Source: Nitrospira sp. | Lineage (GTDB): Bacteria; Nitrospirota; Nitrospiria; Nitrospirales; Nitrospiraceae | NCBI GenBank assembly: GCA_015709715.1 | Contig: CP054184.1 | Span: forward strand, 2,899,001 to 2,963,000 | Direction of reading: 5' to 3' | Length of the DNA: 64,000 nucleotides | Shown: positions 1-8,588 of the stretch, piece by piece | How positions within the stretch are numbered: the stretch's first letter is position 1 | Layout of the letters: every line of letters starts with the position of its first letter | Notes under the pieces: generated by a model | What the model saw: only the letters and a program-made list of their open reading frames with translations | Databases searched by the model: none | Told to the model about the DNA's origin: nothing | Translations under genes and position numbers: made by a program

Positions 1-303
1 TTGGCGGCCTCGGCGAAAGAGGCGGAAGCGCTTCTGGCACAGGCCAAGGAGCGGGCCCAGCGGTTGATGGAAGAGAACGAACAGCGCATGACGGTGGATG
101 CCGAGCGTATCAAGGGTGACGCCACACGTGAGATCGAACACGAGCGTCGGAAGGCCGTTCAGGATATTCGTTCCCAGACAACCGACCTGGCCCTGATGGT
201 GGCGGAGAAAGTCGTGGGGCGTGCGTTGACTGATGCGGATCACCGCCGCCTGGCAGATGAAGCCTTGGATGCCTTGGCCAAGACCTACCAGAGCCGAAAC
301 TAG
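1..303 (+). CDS. atpF: ATP synthase F0 subunit b, C-terminal part (cut by window start)
   Basis: The reading frame is open from base 1 and ends at TAG 301-303. The 100 visible residues form a long charged helix rich in Ala, Glu, Lys and Arg. It ends in the DLALMVAEKVVGRAL segment typical of the b-subunit C-terminus, which contacts F1 delta. The b subunit is the peripheral stalk that holds F1 static against the membrane c ring. The TTG at position 1 is probably an internal codon, because the N-terminal membrane helix is missing and must lie upstream. No atpH (delta) follows. The next gene is convergent larE, overlapping by 4 bases, so this is the last gene of its operon. Confidence 0.8.
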   Translation: MAASAKEAEALLAQAKERAQRLMEENEQRMTVDAERIKGDATREIEHERRKAVQDIRSQTTDLALMVAEKVVGRALTDADHRRLADEALDALAKTYQSRN

Positions 304-1127
304 TCTGATCTGCCGGGGGGCAGGCTCACGCCCCCCTGGCGATATCCTTCCAAATCCAACGTAATGAACTGATAGCCCAGCTGCTTCAGGGCTGCGGCGA
401 CTCGTTCTCGCCGTCCGCCTTCGAGGCAGCGTGCCAGCTCGTCTGCGCCGAGCTCGATGCGAGCCATGTCTTCGTGGTCGCGCACACGATAGTGGCGAAA
501 TCCTTCTCGGGCCAGGGCGGCTTCGGCCCGTTCGATGCGTGAAAGGATGCTTCGGGTGATGGTGATGCCGCGTGGCACGCGAGATGAGAGACAGGCTGCC
601 GCCGGTTTGTTCCAGTTCGAGAGTCCCAATTCCCGCGCCGCCTCGCGAATGTCGGCTTTCGAAAACTCCGCTTCCAGCAACGGGCTGCGGACTCCCCACT
701 CCCGGGCGGCCTTCAATCCGGGTCGGTCATCTCCCAGGTCATCCGTGTTCGTGCCGTCGACGATGTAGTGGGTCGCATGCTGCTCACGGAGCGCCCGCAG
801 TAACGAGTAGAGATCAGTTTTGCAGTGGTAGCAGCGGGCGGCATCGTTACGAATGAATTCCGGGATGTCCAATTGATCGGTGGTGACGATGCGATGGCTG
901 GCCCCGATTTCAGTCGCCGTCTGTCTGGCTACATCGAGTTCGCTGGCCGGGAAGGTCGGGGAGACGGCCGTGATGCCGACGGCCTGCGAGCCCAATTCGT
1001 CATGCGCTAGCTTCAGCACGAGCGAACTGTCGATTCCCCCCGAAAAGGCCACGATGACCGACTGCATGTCTCGAAGGATACGTCGGGCGCGGGCAATTTT
1101 TGCGGTAAGCGACGTGGGGGAGCTCAT
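300..1127 (-). CDS. larE: LarE-type PP-loop sulfur-insertion enzyme
   Basis: This 275-residue protein belongs to the ATP-dependent LarE family, which thiolates the pyridinium dicarboxylate precursor of the nickel-pincer cofactor of lactate racemase and relatives. The PP-loop SGGIDSS lies at residues 29-35 and the family signature CLSSR carries Cys179. Cys99 and Cys102 form an extra CxxC. Three-cysteine LarE proteins of the Thermotoga type hold a [4Fe-4S] cluster and act catalytically instead of sacrificing their own cysteine sulfur, so the same is inferred here. It is the last gene of the minus-strand rlmN-M16-M16-larE cluster. No larA, larB or larC is present in the window. Confidence 0.82.
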   Translation of the reverse strand: MSSPTSLTAKIARARRILRDMQSVIVAFSGGIDSSLVLKLAHDELGSQAVGITAVSPTFPASELDVARQTATEIGASHRIVTTDQLDIPEFIRNDAARCYHCKTDLYSLLRALREQHATHYIVDGTNTDDLGDDRPGLKAAREWGVRSPLLEAEFSKADIREAARELGLSNWNKPAAACLSSRVPRGITITRSILSRIERAEAALAREGFRHYRVRDHEDMARIELGADELARCLEGGRRERVAAALKQLGYQFITLDLEGYRQGGVSLPPGRSD

Positions 1128-1170
1128 GGTACGACAAGATATCGACGGTCGGCTGGGGCAGCCGGTCGTG

Positions 1171-2520
1171 CTATTGCTTGACCTTGGCCTTGGCGATCGA
1201 GCCGACCACCACCAAGGCGTAATGTTGAGGATCGAGGTACTGTTTGGCCACGCGCTGGACGTCGTCTTTCGTGACCTTTTCGATCGCCTTTGGATATTGC
1301 GTAAAGTAATCCAATCCCAAATTATAGAATTCCACCTGGGCCAGCACCTTTGCCAGTTTTGCGCTCGAATCGACCCGGAGCGGGAAACTGCCGATGGTGA
1401 AGGACTTGGCTTCGCTGAGTTCCTGATCGGTCACCGCCGCATCGCGGATTCCCTTGAGCTCCGTCAACACGCCGGTGATCGCCTGGTTGGTGAACTCCGT
1501 CCTCGTCTGGAGATTGATGAGAAACGCACCGGGCATGAGCCTGGTATCGAATTGGCTCATGATGCCGTAGGCCAGCCCCTGTTTGTCGCGGATCGAATCC
1601 ATGAGCCGGGACGAGAACCCGCCGGCGCCCAGAATGTAGTTCATGACCGTGACGGCATAATAGTCGGGGTTGGAGCGGCTGATCCCGGTATGGCCGAGCA
1701 CAATCGTCGATTGCGTCAAATCTTTCTCGATGAGTTGCACCATTTTGCGATCGAGCGGGGCTGGCCGCTTGACGCCGTACAGGGTCGAAGGACCGCGTTT
1801 CCATGATCCGAAATGGGTCTGCACCAGCGCCGTCGCCTGCTCTTGCGTCAAGTCACCGACGACGACGAGGATCGTTTGGTTCGGCACATACTCTTTGGCG
1901 TGGAATTGCTGCACATCGGCGACCGTGATTTTGTTCAGCGTGTCTTCGGTGCCGTGGGTGGGCCAGCTGTAGGGGTGGCCGTGAAAGATCAATTGATGGA
2001 ACGCCTTCATCGCGACATTGCCGGGATCGTCATCGTCGCTCACAATTTCGCCGAGGATCTGGGCCCGCACCCGCTCGAATTCCTGCTTGTGGAAGGCCGG
2101 ATGTTGGAGCATGTCGGCCAAGAGGGTAAAGCCGAGGTCGGCATCCTTCTTGAGAACCCGAGCCGAGGCGGTGGTGAAGTCTTCGGTGGCGTTGGCTCCG
2201 ATGGACCCTCCGACGAAATCGATCTGTTCGGCCATTTGCCGAGACGTTCGAGTCGTTGTGCCTTCATCCAATAGGCTTGCGGTCAGATTGGCCAGCCCCG
2301 CCTTGTCCGGCGGATCTTGGGCCGAACCCACCTTGATCAGGGCATGGATCTCCACGGTCGGAAGGAAGTGTTGCTCCAAAAACAGCACGGTCATGCCGTT
2401 GGCGGTGACGGTCCTGGTGGGGATGATCTCCGTCGCGTGAGCCTGATTCAGGGAGGCGATGGCGAGGGGTGCGAGGAACAGCCCGAGAAGGAGTCTGAGA
2501 GCCGGAAGTGGTCGTATCAT
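1171..2520 (-). CDS. M16 peptidase family protein, non-catalytic partner
   Basis: This 449-residue protein has a signal peptide (about residues 1-29, cleaved after a QAHA-like site) and the two-domain M16 fold. The place where HxxEH should be reads LANLTASLLDEG, so the zinc-binding and catalytic residues are missing. The later GLAYGIM segment matches the Arg/Tyr substrate-binding region of M16B proteins. It starts 12 bases after the stop of a catalytic M16 gene. Bacterial M16B enzymes often work as a heterodimer of one zinc-bearing and one zinc-less subunit, which fits this pair. It is probably periplasmic and acts on small peptides. No substrate can be read from the sequence. Confidence 0.85.
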   Translation of the reverse strand: MIRPLPALRLLLGLFLAPLAIASLNQAHATEIIPTRTVTANGMTVLFLEQHFLPTVEIHALIKVGSAQDPPDKAGLANLTASLLDEGTTTRTSRQMAEQIDFVGGSIGANATEDFTTASARVLKKDADLGFTLLADMLQHPAFHKQEFERVRAQILGEIVSDDDDPGNVAMKAFHQLIFHGHPYSWPTHGTEDTLNKITVADVQQFHAKEYVPNQTILVVVGDLTQEQATALVQTHFGSWKRGPSTLYGVKRPAPLDRKMVQLIEKDLTQSTIVLGHTGISRSNPDYYAVTVMNYILGAGGFSSRLMDSIRDKQGLAYGIMSQFDTRLMPGAFLINLQTRTEFTNQAITGVLTELKGIRDAAVTDQELSEAKSFTIGSFPLRVDSSAKLAKVLAQVEFYNLGLDYFTQYPKAIEKVTKDDVQRVAKQYLDPQHYALVVVGSIAKAKVKQ

Positions 2521-2532
2521 GCGTCCTACTCG

Positions 2533-3924
2533 TTACTGGGCTTGGGCCGATGACGCGGCCTGCGGCTGTGGGGGGTGGGGAAGCAAGATACCAGTGGTAC
2601 GGGCGTCGGCCGTCAGGTACTGGGTGGCGACCCGCTGAATGTCCTGCGCTGTCACTGCCCGCGTCCGTTCGACGAATTGCCCTACCTTGCGCCAGCCCGC
2701 TCCGACGGTCTCTGCCTCTCCCAGCAACATGGCTTGCCGGAAATTGGAATCCTGTTCGAAGATATGGGCCGCTTCGATTTGATTCTTGGCACGCTGGAGC
2801 TCCAGGTCGGTCGGCGGTTCGGTCTGTAGCCGACGAATTTCCTTCAAGAGCCCCTCTTCGACCGCCTCTACCTTTTCCCCGGGCTTCACCACGGCATAAA
2901 AATAGAATAACCCCGGGTCTGCCTGCATGAGGCCGTAGTCGGCGCCCACGGCCAACGCGGTTTTCTGCTCGTAGACCAGATTCTGGTAAAGCCGGGAACT
3001 CTTCCCGTGCGAGAGGATGGCCTCCAACACATTCAGGGCATAGGAGTCGTCGCTGGAATAGTTGGGCACCCGGTACCCCATCATGACGAAGGGGACTTGC
3101 GCCTCGCGCCTCAAAAAAAACCGCCGCTCGCCGCGTTGCGGTCCCTCTGTTGCGGTGAGGGGTTTGGGAGAGGGGCCCTTGGGGATCGGCTCGAACAGCT
3201 TCGTGATCGTGGGGAGCAGCGTCTCTGCTTTGATGTCGCCGACCACGAGTAATGTCGCATTATTGGGGGAGTAATAAGTGTCGTAATGGCGCTGGAGATC
3301 GTCCAGGTTCATGGCGTCCAGGTCCGAAAACCATCCGATCACCGGCCAGTGGTAGGGATGGCTCATGAAGGCCTGGGCAAACAGGGCCTCAACGAGGGCA
3401 CCCTGAGGGTCATCTTCGTTCCGGAGCCGTCGTTCTTCCTTCACCACTTCGCGTTCCGTCTTAAACTCGTTGGCGTCCAGGATCAGTCCCTGCATCCGAT
3501 CAGCTTCTAACTCCAGCGCCAGACTGACGCGATCGGCGGCCAGGTTTTCAAAATAGGCGGTGAAGTCTTGGCTGGTGAACGCGTTGTCCATGCCCCCATT
3601 CTTGCGCACCAGCCTGGAAAACGTTCCTTTTGGGTACTTGGCGGTGCCCTTGAACATCATATGTTCCAGCATGTGGGACAGGCCCGCGCGACCCATGACT
3701 TCGTTGCGCGATCCCACTTTGTACCAGACCTGGACCGTGGCCACCGGTGCTTTGGGCACTTCGACGAGGATCACCTTCATGTCGTTCGACAGGGTGAATT
3801 CTTTCGGTTCGACGGCCTGGGCCGCCAAGGGCTGAGTAAGCGTCACGGTCGCGGCAAGCGCGGAAACGACAAGCACCGACAGAGCGGTACGCACGGAAGA
3901 GCAGGCTGGACGCTGTCTACGCAT
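2533..3924 (-). CDS. M16 family zinc peptidase, catalytic subunit
   Basis: This is a zinc metallopeptidase with the inverted HxxEH motif HMLEH, followed about 75 residues later by EVVKEERR, whose Glu is the third zinc ligand at the spacing usual for the family. An N-terminal signal sequence (hydrophobic stretch ending LAAQA) points to export. A TTG codon at 3945 would give seven more residues but would overlap rlmN. ATG 3924 removes the overlap and starts directly before the positively charged signal-peptide N-region, giving 463 residues. It is co-transcribed with the zinc-less M16 gene downstream, so a heterodimer is likely. Confidence 0.87.
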   Translation of the reverse strand: MRRQRPACSSVRTALSVLVVSALAATVTLTQPLAAQAVEPKEFTLSNDMKVILVEVPKAPVATVQVWYKVGSRNEVMGRAGLSHMLEHMMFKGTAKYPKGTFSRLVRKNGGMDNAFTSQDFTAYFENLAADRVSLALELEADRMQGLILDANEFKTEREVVKEERRLRNEDDPQGALVEALFAQAFMSHPYHWPVIGWFSDLDAMNLDDLQRHYDTYYSPNNATLLVVGDIKAETLLPTITKLFEPIPKGPSPKPLTATEGPQRGERRFFLRREAQVPFVMMGYRVPNYSSDDSYALNVLEAILSHGKSSRLYQNLVYEQKTALAVGADYGLMQADPGLFYFYAVVKPGEKVEAVEEGLLKEIRRLQTEPPTDLELQRAKNQIEAAHIFEQDSNFRQAMLLGEAETVGAGWRKVGQFVERTRAVTAQDIQRVATQYLTADARTTGILLPHPPQPQAASSAQAQ

Positions 3925-3938
3925 GTTCACCGAGCATG

Positions 3939-5027
3939 CTAACAACGGCTTTCAATCTGTGTCAAGGCGACCGTCGGCTCGAAGGAGCCGAGACGGCCTA
4001 GTTGCCCGCAGGCTCCGAGGACATCGCGGCCTCGACTGCGGCGAAGATACGCGTCCACGTGCGCGTCGCGAAGGGTCTGCTGAAAGCGGGCGATCGCTTG
4101 CTCGGTCGGACGTCGATAGGGACTGCCGGGGAAGGGATTGAAGGGAATCAGATTGACCTTGGCGCGGAGACCGCGGAGCAGGTTGATCAGTCGCGCCGCG
4201 TCTTCCGGTCGGTCGTTGACCTCAGCCAGCAGGACGTATTCGAAGGTAAGGCGGTCACGTTCCGCCAATGGATAGTTCCGGCAGGCTGTTAGAAGCGCGT
4301 CGAGCGGATGGAGTCGGTTTGCGGCCGGCATGACCTCGCGGCGCAGGTCGTCGGTGGGAGCGTTCAAGGAAATGGCGAGGTTGACCTTGAGGGCGGCCAC
4401 GTCCCTGAGTCGAGAGGCGAGTCCTGCGGTTGAAATGGTGATCCGCCGCGGGGAAAAGCCTAGTCCCCAGGTGCTGTCGGTAAGGCGCTCAATGGCCTCG
4501 CTCACCGCGTCGAGATTGGCCAGTGGTTCGCCCATGCCCATGAAGACCAGGTTCGTGATCCGTTGTTCTGCCGTCAAATGGTCCTGTGCCAGGAGGACCT
4601 GGTCGACGATCTCGTGGGGGCGCAGATTGCGGGTGAGACCCAACGTTCCGGTCAGACAAAACCCACAATCGAGTGTGCAGCCGACCTGGCTGGAGAGGCA
4701 GAGGGTCAGTCGTTCGTCGTCGGGGATGAGGACGCATTCAATGTTCGTGTGATCGGCAAGGGTCAGGACGAATTTGGTGGTGCCGTCCTGAGAGGCGAAG
4801 GTCTGAACGGTTCGAGTGCGCCCAATGATGCAGGAGGCGGCCAGGTGTTCTCGATCCTTCTGTGCCAGGTTGGTCATCTCCGCAAAGGACCGGACCCGAC
4901 CCTGGTACAACCAGCGCAGAATTTGGGCGGCGCGATAGGTCGGCCAGCCCCGTTCTCGGACGAACTCGACCATGGCCCCTTCGGACAAGGCTAAGAGATC
5001 GGTGGGGGGGGGAGGGAATGGAAGCAT
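3939..5027 (-). CDS. rlmN: dual-specificity 23S rRNA A2503 / tRNA A37 methyltransferase RlmN
   Basis: This radical-SAM methylase makes 2-methyladenosine at position 2503 of 23S rRNA and at A37 of some tRNAs. The CxxxCxxC cluster motif is at Cys117, Cys121 and Cys124. The C-terminal Cys340 in VLGACGQLG corresponds to the cysteine that carries the methylene group. Length (362 residues) and the N-terminal ERGWPTYRAAQI segment are typical of the family. It is the first gene of a minus-strand cluster with the two M16 genes and larE, and is divergent from the lytic transglycosylase. Confidence 0.95.
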   Translation of the reverse strand: MLPFPPPPTDLLALSEGAMVEFVRERGWPTYRAAQILRWLYQGRVRSFAEMTNLAQKDREHLAASCIIGRTRTVQTFASQDGTTKFVLTLADHTNIECVLIPDDERLTLCLSSQVGCTLDCGFCLTGTLGLTRNLRPHEIVDQVLLAQDHLTAEQRITNLVFMGMGEPLANLDAVSEAIERLTDSTWGLGFSPRRITISTAGLASRLRDVAALKVNLAISLNAPTDDLRREVMPAANRLHPLDALLTACRNYPLAERDRLTFEYVLLAEVNDRPEDAARLINLLRGLRAKVNLIPFNPFPGSPYRRPTEQAIARFQQTLRDAHVDAYLRRSRGRDVLGACGQLGRLGSFEPTVALTQIESRC

Positions 5028-5100
5028 GAAGAGAGCCTAACACGGCGAAAAAACTCCTGACAAGCAAGGCGATCGAGGTCGCGTTTCTCGCGCATTTCGT

Positions 5101-5106
5101 TATAAT
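5101..5106 (+). promoter_or_regulatory. -10 box upstream of lytic transglycosylase
   Basis: A perfect TATAAT lies 35 bases before the ATG at 5142. At 17-bp spacing the -35 position reads GTCGCG, which is poor, so this would be a -10-driven or activator-dependent promoter. The call rests on the sequence match only. Confidence 0.45.
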
Positions 5107-5141
5107 GAGGCCTGCGACCCTTCATTCCCAGTCACTTCGAC

Positions 5142-7403
5142 ATGATCGTGACCGCACCTCCCCGACGTTTCATCGTGACGGCCTTCGCGGCGGGTATCCT
5201 GGTGTCCGGCCTGTTCGTCCTGGCCGTAGCAGAGCCTCCTGACCCGCGACCCCCGACGATTACTCCCTGTGTGTCGGCTGAAGATTGTTTCCGGTCGGCC
5301 GCCGCGCTGAATGAACGGACCGGAGGAGCCGCACAACGTGAACAAATGTTCGTGCAGAAGCGTGATCAGCTGCGACGAGTGGTGGACTTGTATCCTTCGA
5401 CCGTCTGGGCGAAACGTGCCGGACTCTTGCTCGGTGTGCTGCAGGTAGAGCGGGATCCGGCCGAAGCCTTGAAGTGGCTTCGCGCCGCGCAACCGGAAAT
5501 ACCACTCCTTGATGACTACCTGCGCTTTTGGATTGCGGATTCCCTGATCAAGACGAATGAGCTTGTCCAAGCTGCTGAGTTGCTGGAAACCATCCCGAAG
5601 GCTGTCCCGAACTCGAATCTGATTGCCAAGGTCGCCTACCGTACGGGAGAGGCGTGGTATGGCGCAAACGTGTGTCCCCGCGCGGTGGAATGGTTGGAGC
5701 GTGGGGTAACTCTTGCCGAGAAGGATGCGGCGGCTCCCTTGGCCTGGTGGCACCAGGCCGACTGCCATGCACGAGGCAATCGATGGCTCGAAGCCCGCCA
5801 CGCGCTGAAACAGTTGTGGCTTCGATACCCCCAGTCACCCGAAGCGCGCGAAGCCAAAGGACGACTCGATGCAGGCGTCGGTGGGGAATACTGGGTGCCG
5901 ACGGCAGAGGATCATTACGTCCGCGCCCAGGTCTTTCTGGGGTTGGCGATGCAAGCGGAGGCTGTGGACGAATTGCGCCGGTTCATGGCCTTGGCCCCCT
6001 CCCACCCGCGCCGCTCCGAAGCCAAGCTGAAGATGGGTATCGCGCACGTTCGCCTCAAACAGTACGATCAGGCACGAGAGACTTTTCGTGGATTGGTGGC
6101 CGATCGCGTGCAGGAATCTGCCGAGGCGACGGTGTGGCTGGCGCGCGTGTACTTGCGGCAGAACCAAGGCGACAAGCTCCTCGAATTGACACGCACGGCT
6201 GCGCAGGGTGCGCTGGGAGGGGATCAGCGCGCCCTGGTCCATTTGTTTGCCGGCGTCTGGCTGGAGGATCAGGCTCGATTTGATGATGCGATTGCCATGT
6301 TCCGCCAGGTCGCCAAACTTGGGGATTCGGCGAGCCAGCGGGCCGAAGGGCTCTGGCGCGTGGGATGGACGCAATATCGGACTGCGCGGTACCGGGAGGC
6401 GGCTGATACGTTCAAAAGCCTGGTCGACCTCCACGTCAACGGCTTCGAGCCCCAAGCCATGTATTGGGCCGCACGGGCTGAGGAACGCGACAAACGCGTG
6501 CCGTTGACCGAGTCCTATGCGCGCATTTGCCAACAGCATACCTACAGTTATTACTGCCAATTGGCCGCCGGCCGCACGGGGCCCCTGTCGGCCATCCCTG
6601 CCACCGTGTCCGTCGAGCAACGGCCAAATGGGGAAGGAGACCGGTTGCCGGACCTACGGCGCGCGGAGATCGAACGGCACCCCCTGTATCAGCGTGGCAT
6701 GGAGCTAAAATTATTGGGTTTGTCGGATGATGCGGCCCGTGAACTCGGGGCTTTGACAGAACATTACAGTCGGGACCCTGACGTCTTGCTGGCCTTCTCG
6801 AGCCTGCTGTACGAAGTCGGGGCCTATTATCCGGCCCTACGCGTGGCCAAGGTGCATTTCCGGGAGAAGCTGGAACGGAGCGGATTGCCGACCACGCCTG
6901 CGCTCTGGGCGGTGGCCTATCCGACCGGGTTGCTCCCCACGATCGTTGCGCAAGGCATTAAGGTGGTGGATCCCTTCCTGGCGGCCGCCATCATTCGTGA
7001 AGAGAGCCAGTACGATGACAAGGCGGTGTCGGTCGTGGGGGCGATCGGTTTGATGCAACTGATGCCCGTTACTGCGAACGCGGTGGCGCAACGATATGGG
7101 TTGTCGGCGGTCGGTCGGGACGACTTGTTCGACCAAGAGACGAATATTCGGCTGGGGGTGCGATATCTTGGCCAATTGGTTGAGCAGTATGGGGGCAATC
7201 TGGCCTATGCGGTTGCGGCGTACAATGCCGGGCCGATGGCCGTGAATGCTTGGGCTGCGGTCCATCGCGGGCGAGACCAAGACGAATTTGTCGAACTCAT
7301 CCCCTATCAAGAGACGCGCCTCTATGTAAAGCGCGTGTTGCGCAGTTATGGCGAGTATCGACGCCTGTACGGTGGAACGCCTGCACCGGCGCCGGTTTCT
7401 TGA
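5142..7403 (+). CDS. slt: soluble lytic murein transglycosylase (Slt70-like)
   Basis: This 753-residue periplasmic enzyme cleaves the MurNAc-GlcNAc bond with formation of 1,6-anhydro ends. An N-terminal signal/anchor (residues about 9-31) is followed by a long alpha-solenoid of TPR-like repeats, the doughnut of Slt70. The C-terminal SLT domain begins near residue 610. It has the catalytic Glu at about residue 621 in IREESQYD, then GLMQLMP and AAYNAGP, the three family signatures. Its stop codon overlaps the -35 box of the next promoter, so zapB/zapA are probably transcribed separately. Confidence 0.93.
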   Translation: MIVTAPPRRFIVTAFAAGILVSGLFVLAVAEPPDPRPPTITPCVSAEDCFRSAAALNERTGGAAQREQMFVQKRDQLRRVVDLYPSTVWAKRAGLLLGVLQVERDPAEALKWLRAAQPEIPLLDDYLRFWIADSLIKTNELVQAAELLETIPKAVPNSNLIAKVAYRTGEAWYGANVCPRAVEWLERGVTLAEKDAAAPLAWWHQADCHARGNRWLEARHALKQLWLRYPQSPEAREAKGRLDAGVGGEYWVPTAEDHYVRAQVFLGLAMQAEAVDELRRFMALAPSHPRRSEAKLKMGIAHVRLKQYDQARETFRGLVADRVQESAEATVWLARVYLRQNQGDKLLELTRTAAQGALGGDQRALVHLFAGVWLEDQARFDDAIAMFRQVAKLGDSASQRAEGLWRVGWTQYRTARYREAADTFKSLVDLHVNGFEPQAMYWAARAEERDKRVPLTESYARICQQHTYSYYCQLAAGRTGPLSAIPATVSVEQRPNGEGDRLPDLRRAEIERHPLYQRGMELKLLGLSDDAARELGALTEHYSRDPDVLLAFSSLLYEVGAYYPALRVAKVHFREKLERSGLPTTPALWAVAYPTGLLPTIVAQGIKVVDPFLAAAIIREESQYDDKAVSVVGAIGLMQLMPVTANAVAQRYGLSAVGRDDLFDQETNIRLGVRYLGQLVEQYGGNLAYAVAAYNAGPMAVNAWAAVHRGRDQDEFVELIPYQETRLYVKRVLRSYGEYRRLYGGTPAPAPVS

Positions 7404-7428
7404 CAAGGCGGAGTGAACTTCCTATATT
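7400..7428 (+). promoter_or_regulatory. sigma-70 promoter for the zapB-like/zapA pair
   Basis: TTGACA (7400-7405), a 17-bp spacer and TATATT (7423-7428) make a near-consensus promoter. The -35 overlaps the stop codon of the preceding gene. Predicted start of transcription is near 7435, about 46 bases before the ATG at 7481. Confidence 0.7.
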
Positions 7429-7480
7429 TCGCCCCCGATACCCGGTGTACGCCACTACCATTCTGACATGAGGAAATACC

Positions 7481-7735
7481 ATGACTTTAGACCGTCTTGA
7501 TGCTCTTGAAGTTCGGATTCGGGATTTGGTGAAGCTTGTTCAGGATCTCAAGCGCAAGAATGCCTCACTGGAAGACGACCTACGTTTGGCACGGGAACGG
7601 GTTGCCATTCGTGACGATGAGAATCGACGGTGGGAACAGGAACGGCTGGACATCCGCGCGCGGATTGAAAAAGTCATCGGGGAGATCGACTTGTTGGAAT
7701 GCCTGGATGAACCCAAGGAGGTGGCGCTTGACTAA
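7481..7735 (+). CDS. small coiled-coil protein, ZapB-like
   Basis: This 84-residue protein is almost entirely a predicted coiled coil (heptads of Leu/Ile/Val with Glu/Arg/Lys over residues 4-70). A GAGGA ribosome site sits before the ATG. Size, coiled-coil nature and the 8-bp overlap with zapA suggest a cell-division role like ZapB, which bridges ZapA-decorated FtsZ rings. Coiled coils are easily confused, so the family name rests mainly on context. Confidence 0.7.
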   Translation: MTLDRLDALEVRIRDLVKLVQDLKRKNASLEDDLRLARERVAIRDDENRRWEQERLDIRARIEKVIGEIDLLECLDEPKEVALD

Positions 7736-8024
7736 GACCATTGACGTGGAGATCTATGGCCAGCGGTATACCATCAACGGCGATGCGGATGAAGCCTATG
7801 TGAAACAGCTGGCCGAAGTCGTGGACCGGCAGATGAAGCATGTCGCCGTCGGGATGCGCTCGGCCACTCCCGCCAAACTTGCGGTCTTGGCAGCCCTGAA
7901 CATCGCCCATGAGTGGATGGAGTCGGAACGTAAATATAAGCAGGGAGAGGCGGACGTCGATCGGCGTATGGCGTCCCTGATGGAATCAATTGATCAGCAG
8001 ATGCCGTCTATGTTGTCACGCTGA
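7728..8024 (+). CDS. zapA: cell division protein ZapA
   Basis: This 98-residue protein starts at TTG 7728, fixed by a strong AAGGAGGTG ribosome site at 7715-7722 and by overlap with the preceding gene. The N-terminal TIDVEIYGQRYTINGDADEAYV segment is the ZapA globular domain, and the C-terminal half is helical and forms the dimer coiled coil. ZapA binds and bundles FtsZ at mid-cell. Longer frames starting near 7536 overlap the upstream gene entirely and are not credible. Confidence 0.9.
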   Translation: MTKTIDVEIYGQRYTINGDADEAYVKQLAEVVDRQMKHVAVGMRSATPAKLAVLAALNIAHEWMESERKYKQGEADVDRRMASLMESIDQQMPSMLSR

Positions 8025-8588
8025 GTTTCACCTTGCTTTCACCGCACTCCTTTGTTATCGTTTCGCATGTCGTTTTGACCTGAGGGTCAACGCCAAGCTA
8101 GGAGAGGAAGGGAAGTTTCGAGACAAAGGGACAGAATATCTGAAGACGGTATTTGAGCGCTAACCATATGGAATCGTTCTCGTTTGTCGTGCTTTTTACG
8201 GTGGTTGTGGTCGGATGGGTCCTGCAAAGCGCCCGCAGGGGCGTGGCTCCGTCGCGCAATAGCGCAGGCGGGGCGGTGACGTGCTTCGAACGGGTATTTG
8301 TACGGGCAGGTCGCCCTGTTCCATGCCTTGTGCGTCAGGCTATTCCTCATCGGCGAATGCAGTCGTATCGTCTATACAGGAATAGAGGTTTAGATTCAGA
8401 TCGAGGGCGGCCACCCCTCTATTTGAATTAGCATCTGGCGATTCCAATCGTTTTTCTGCCTGCTCAAATTGTCGGGCTTCCTTCCGTCTCGTCTTTCCTC
8501 TCATCCCTGCGCTCCTCGACCCTCTGTCTTTTCGATACGTGCATCCATTCGTGCGGTCATGGCTTGATGGCCGACCGCCTTCAGGGAG
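8025..8588 (+). ncRNA. 564-bp non-coding interval, possible structured RNA (6S-like position)
   Basis: No convincing gene is seen here. After the promoter-like element at 8033-8061 comes a perfect hairpin, TTGACC-TGAG-GGTCAA (8075-8090). A further helix is possible around 8220-8242 (CCTGC/GCAGG), and AATAGAGG (8381-8388) can pair with CCTCTATT (8416-8423). In many bacteria the 6S RNA gene lies directly downstream of zapA, so a regulatory RNA is a reasonable guess. The characteristic 6S closing stem and bubble could not be matched by eye. A 92-codon frame (8153-8431) is present but lacks family resemblance. The stretch before rny is pyrimidine-rich. Confidence 0.3.
8033..8061 (+). promoter_or_regulatory. 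candidate promoter downstream of zapA
   Basis: TTGCTT (8033-8038), 17 bp, then TATCGT (8056-8061). Matches to consensus are partial (3/6 and 4/6), but spacing is ideal. It would start a transcript near 8068, inside the long non-coding interval that follows zapA. Confidence 0.4.

Noticed and set aside
8068-8270. Named 6S RNA
   Set aside because: Location fits, but I could not match the closing stem and bubble, so the feature is only called a possible structured RNA.
8153-8431. 92-codon frame with a hydrophobic N-terminus after zapA
   Set aside because: The rest is Arg/Pro-rich with no ribosome site or family match, and it overlaps a promoter-led structured interval. Kept only as part of the non-coding call.
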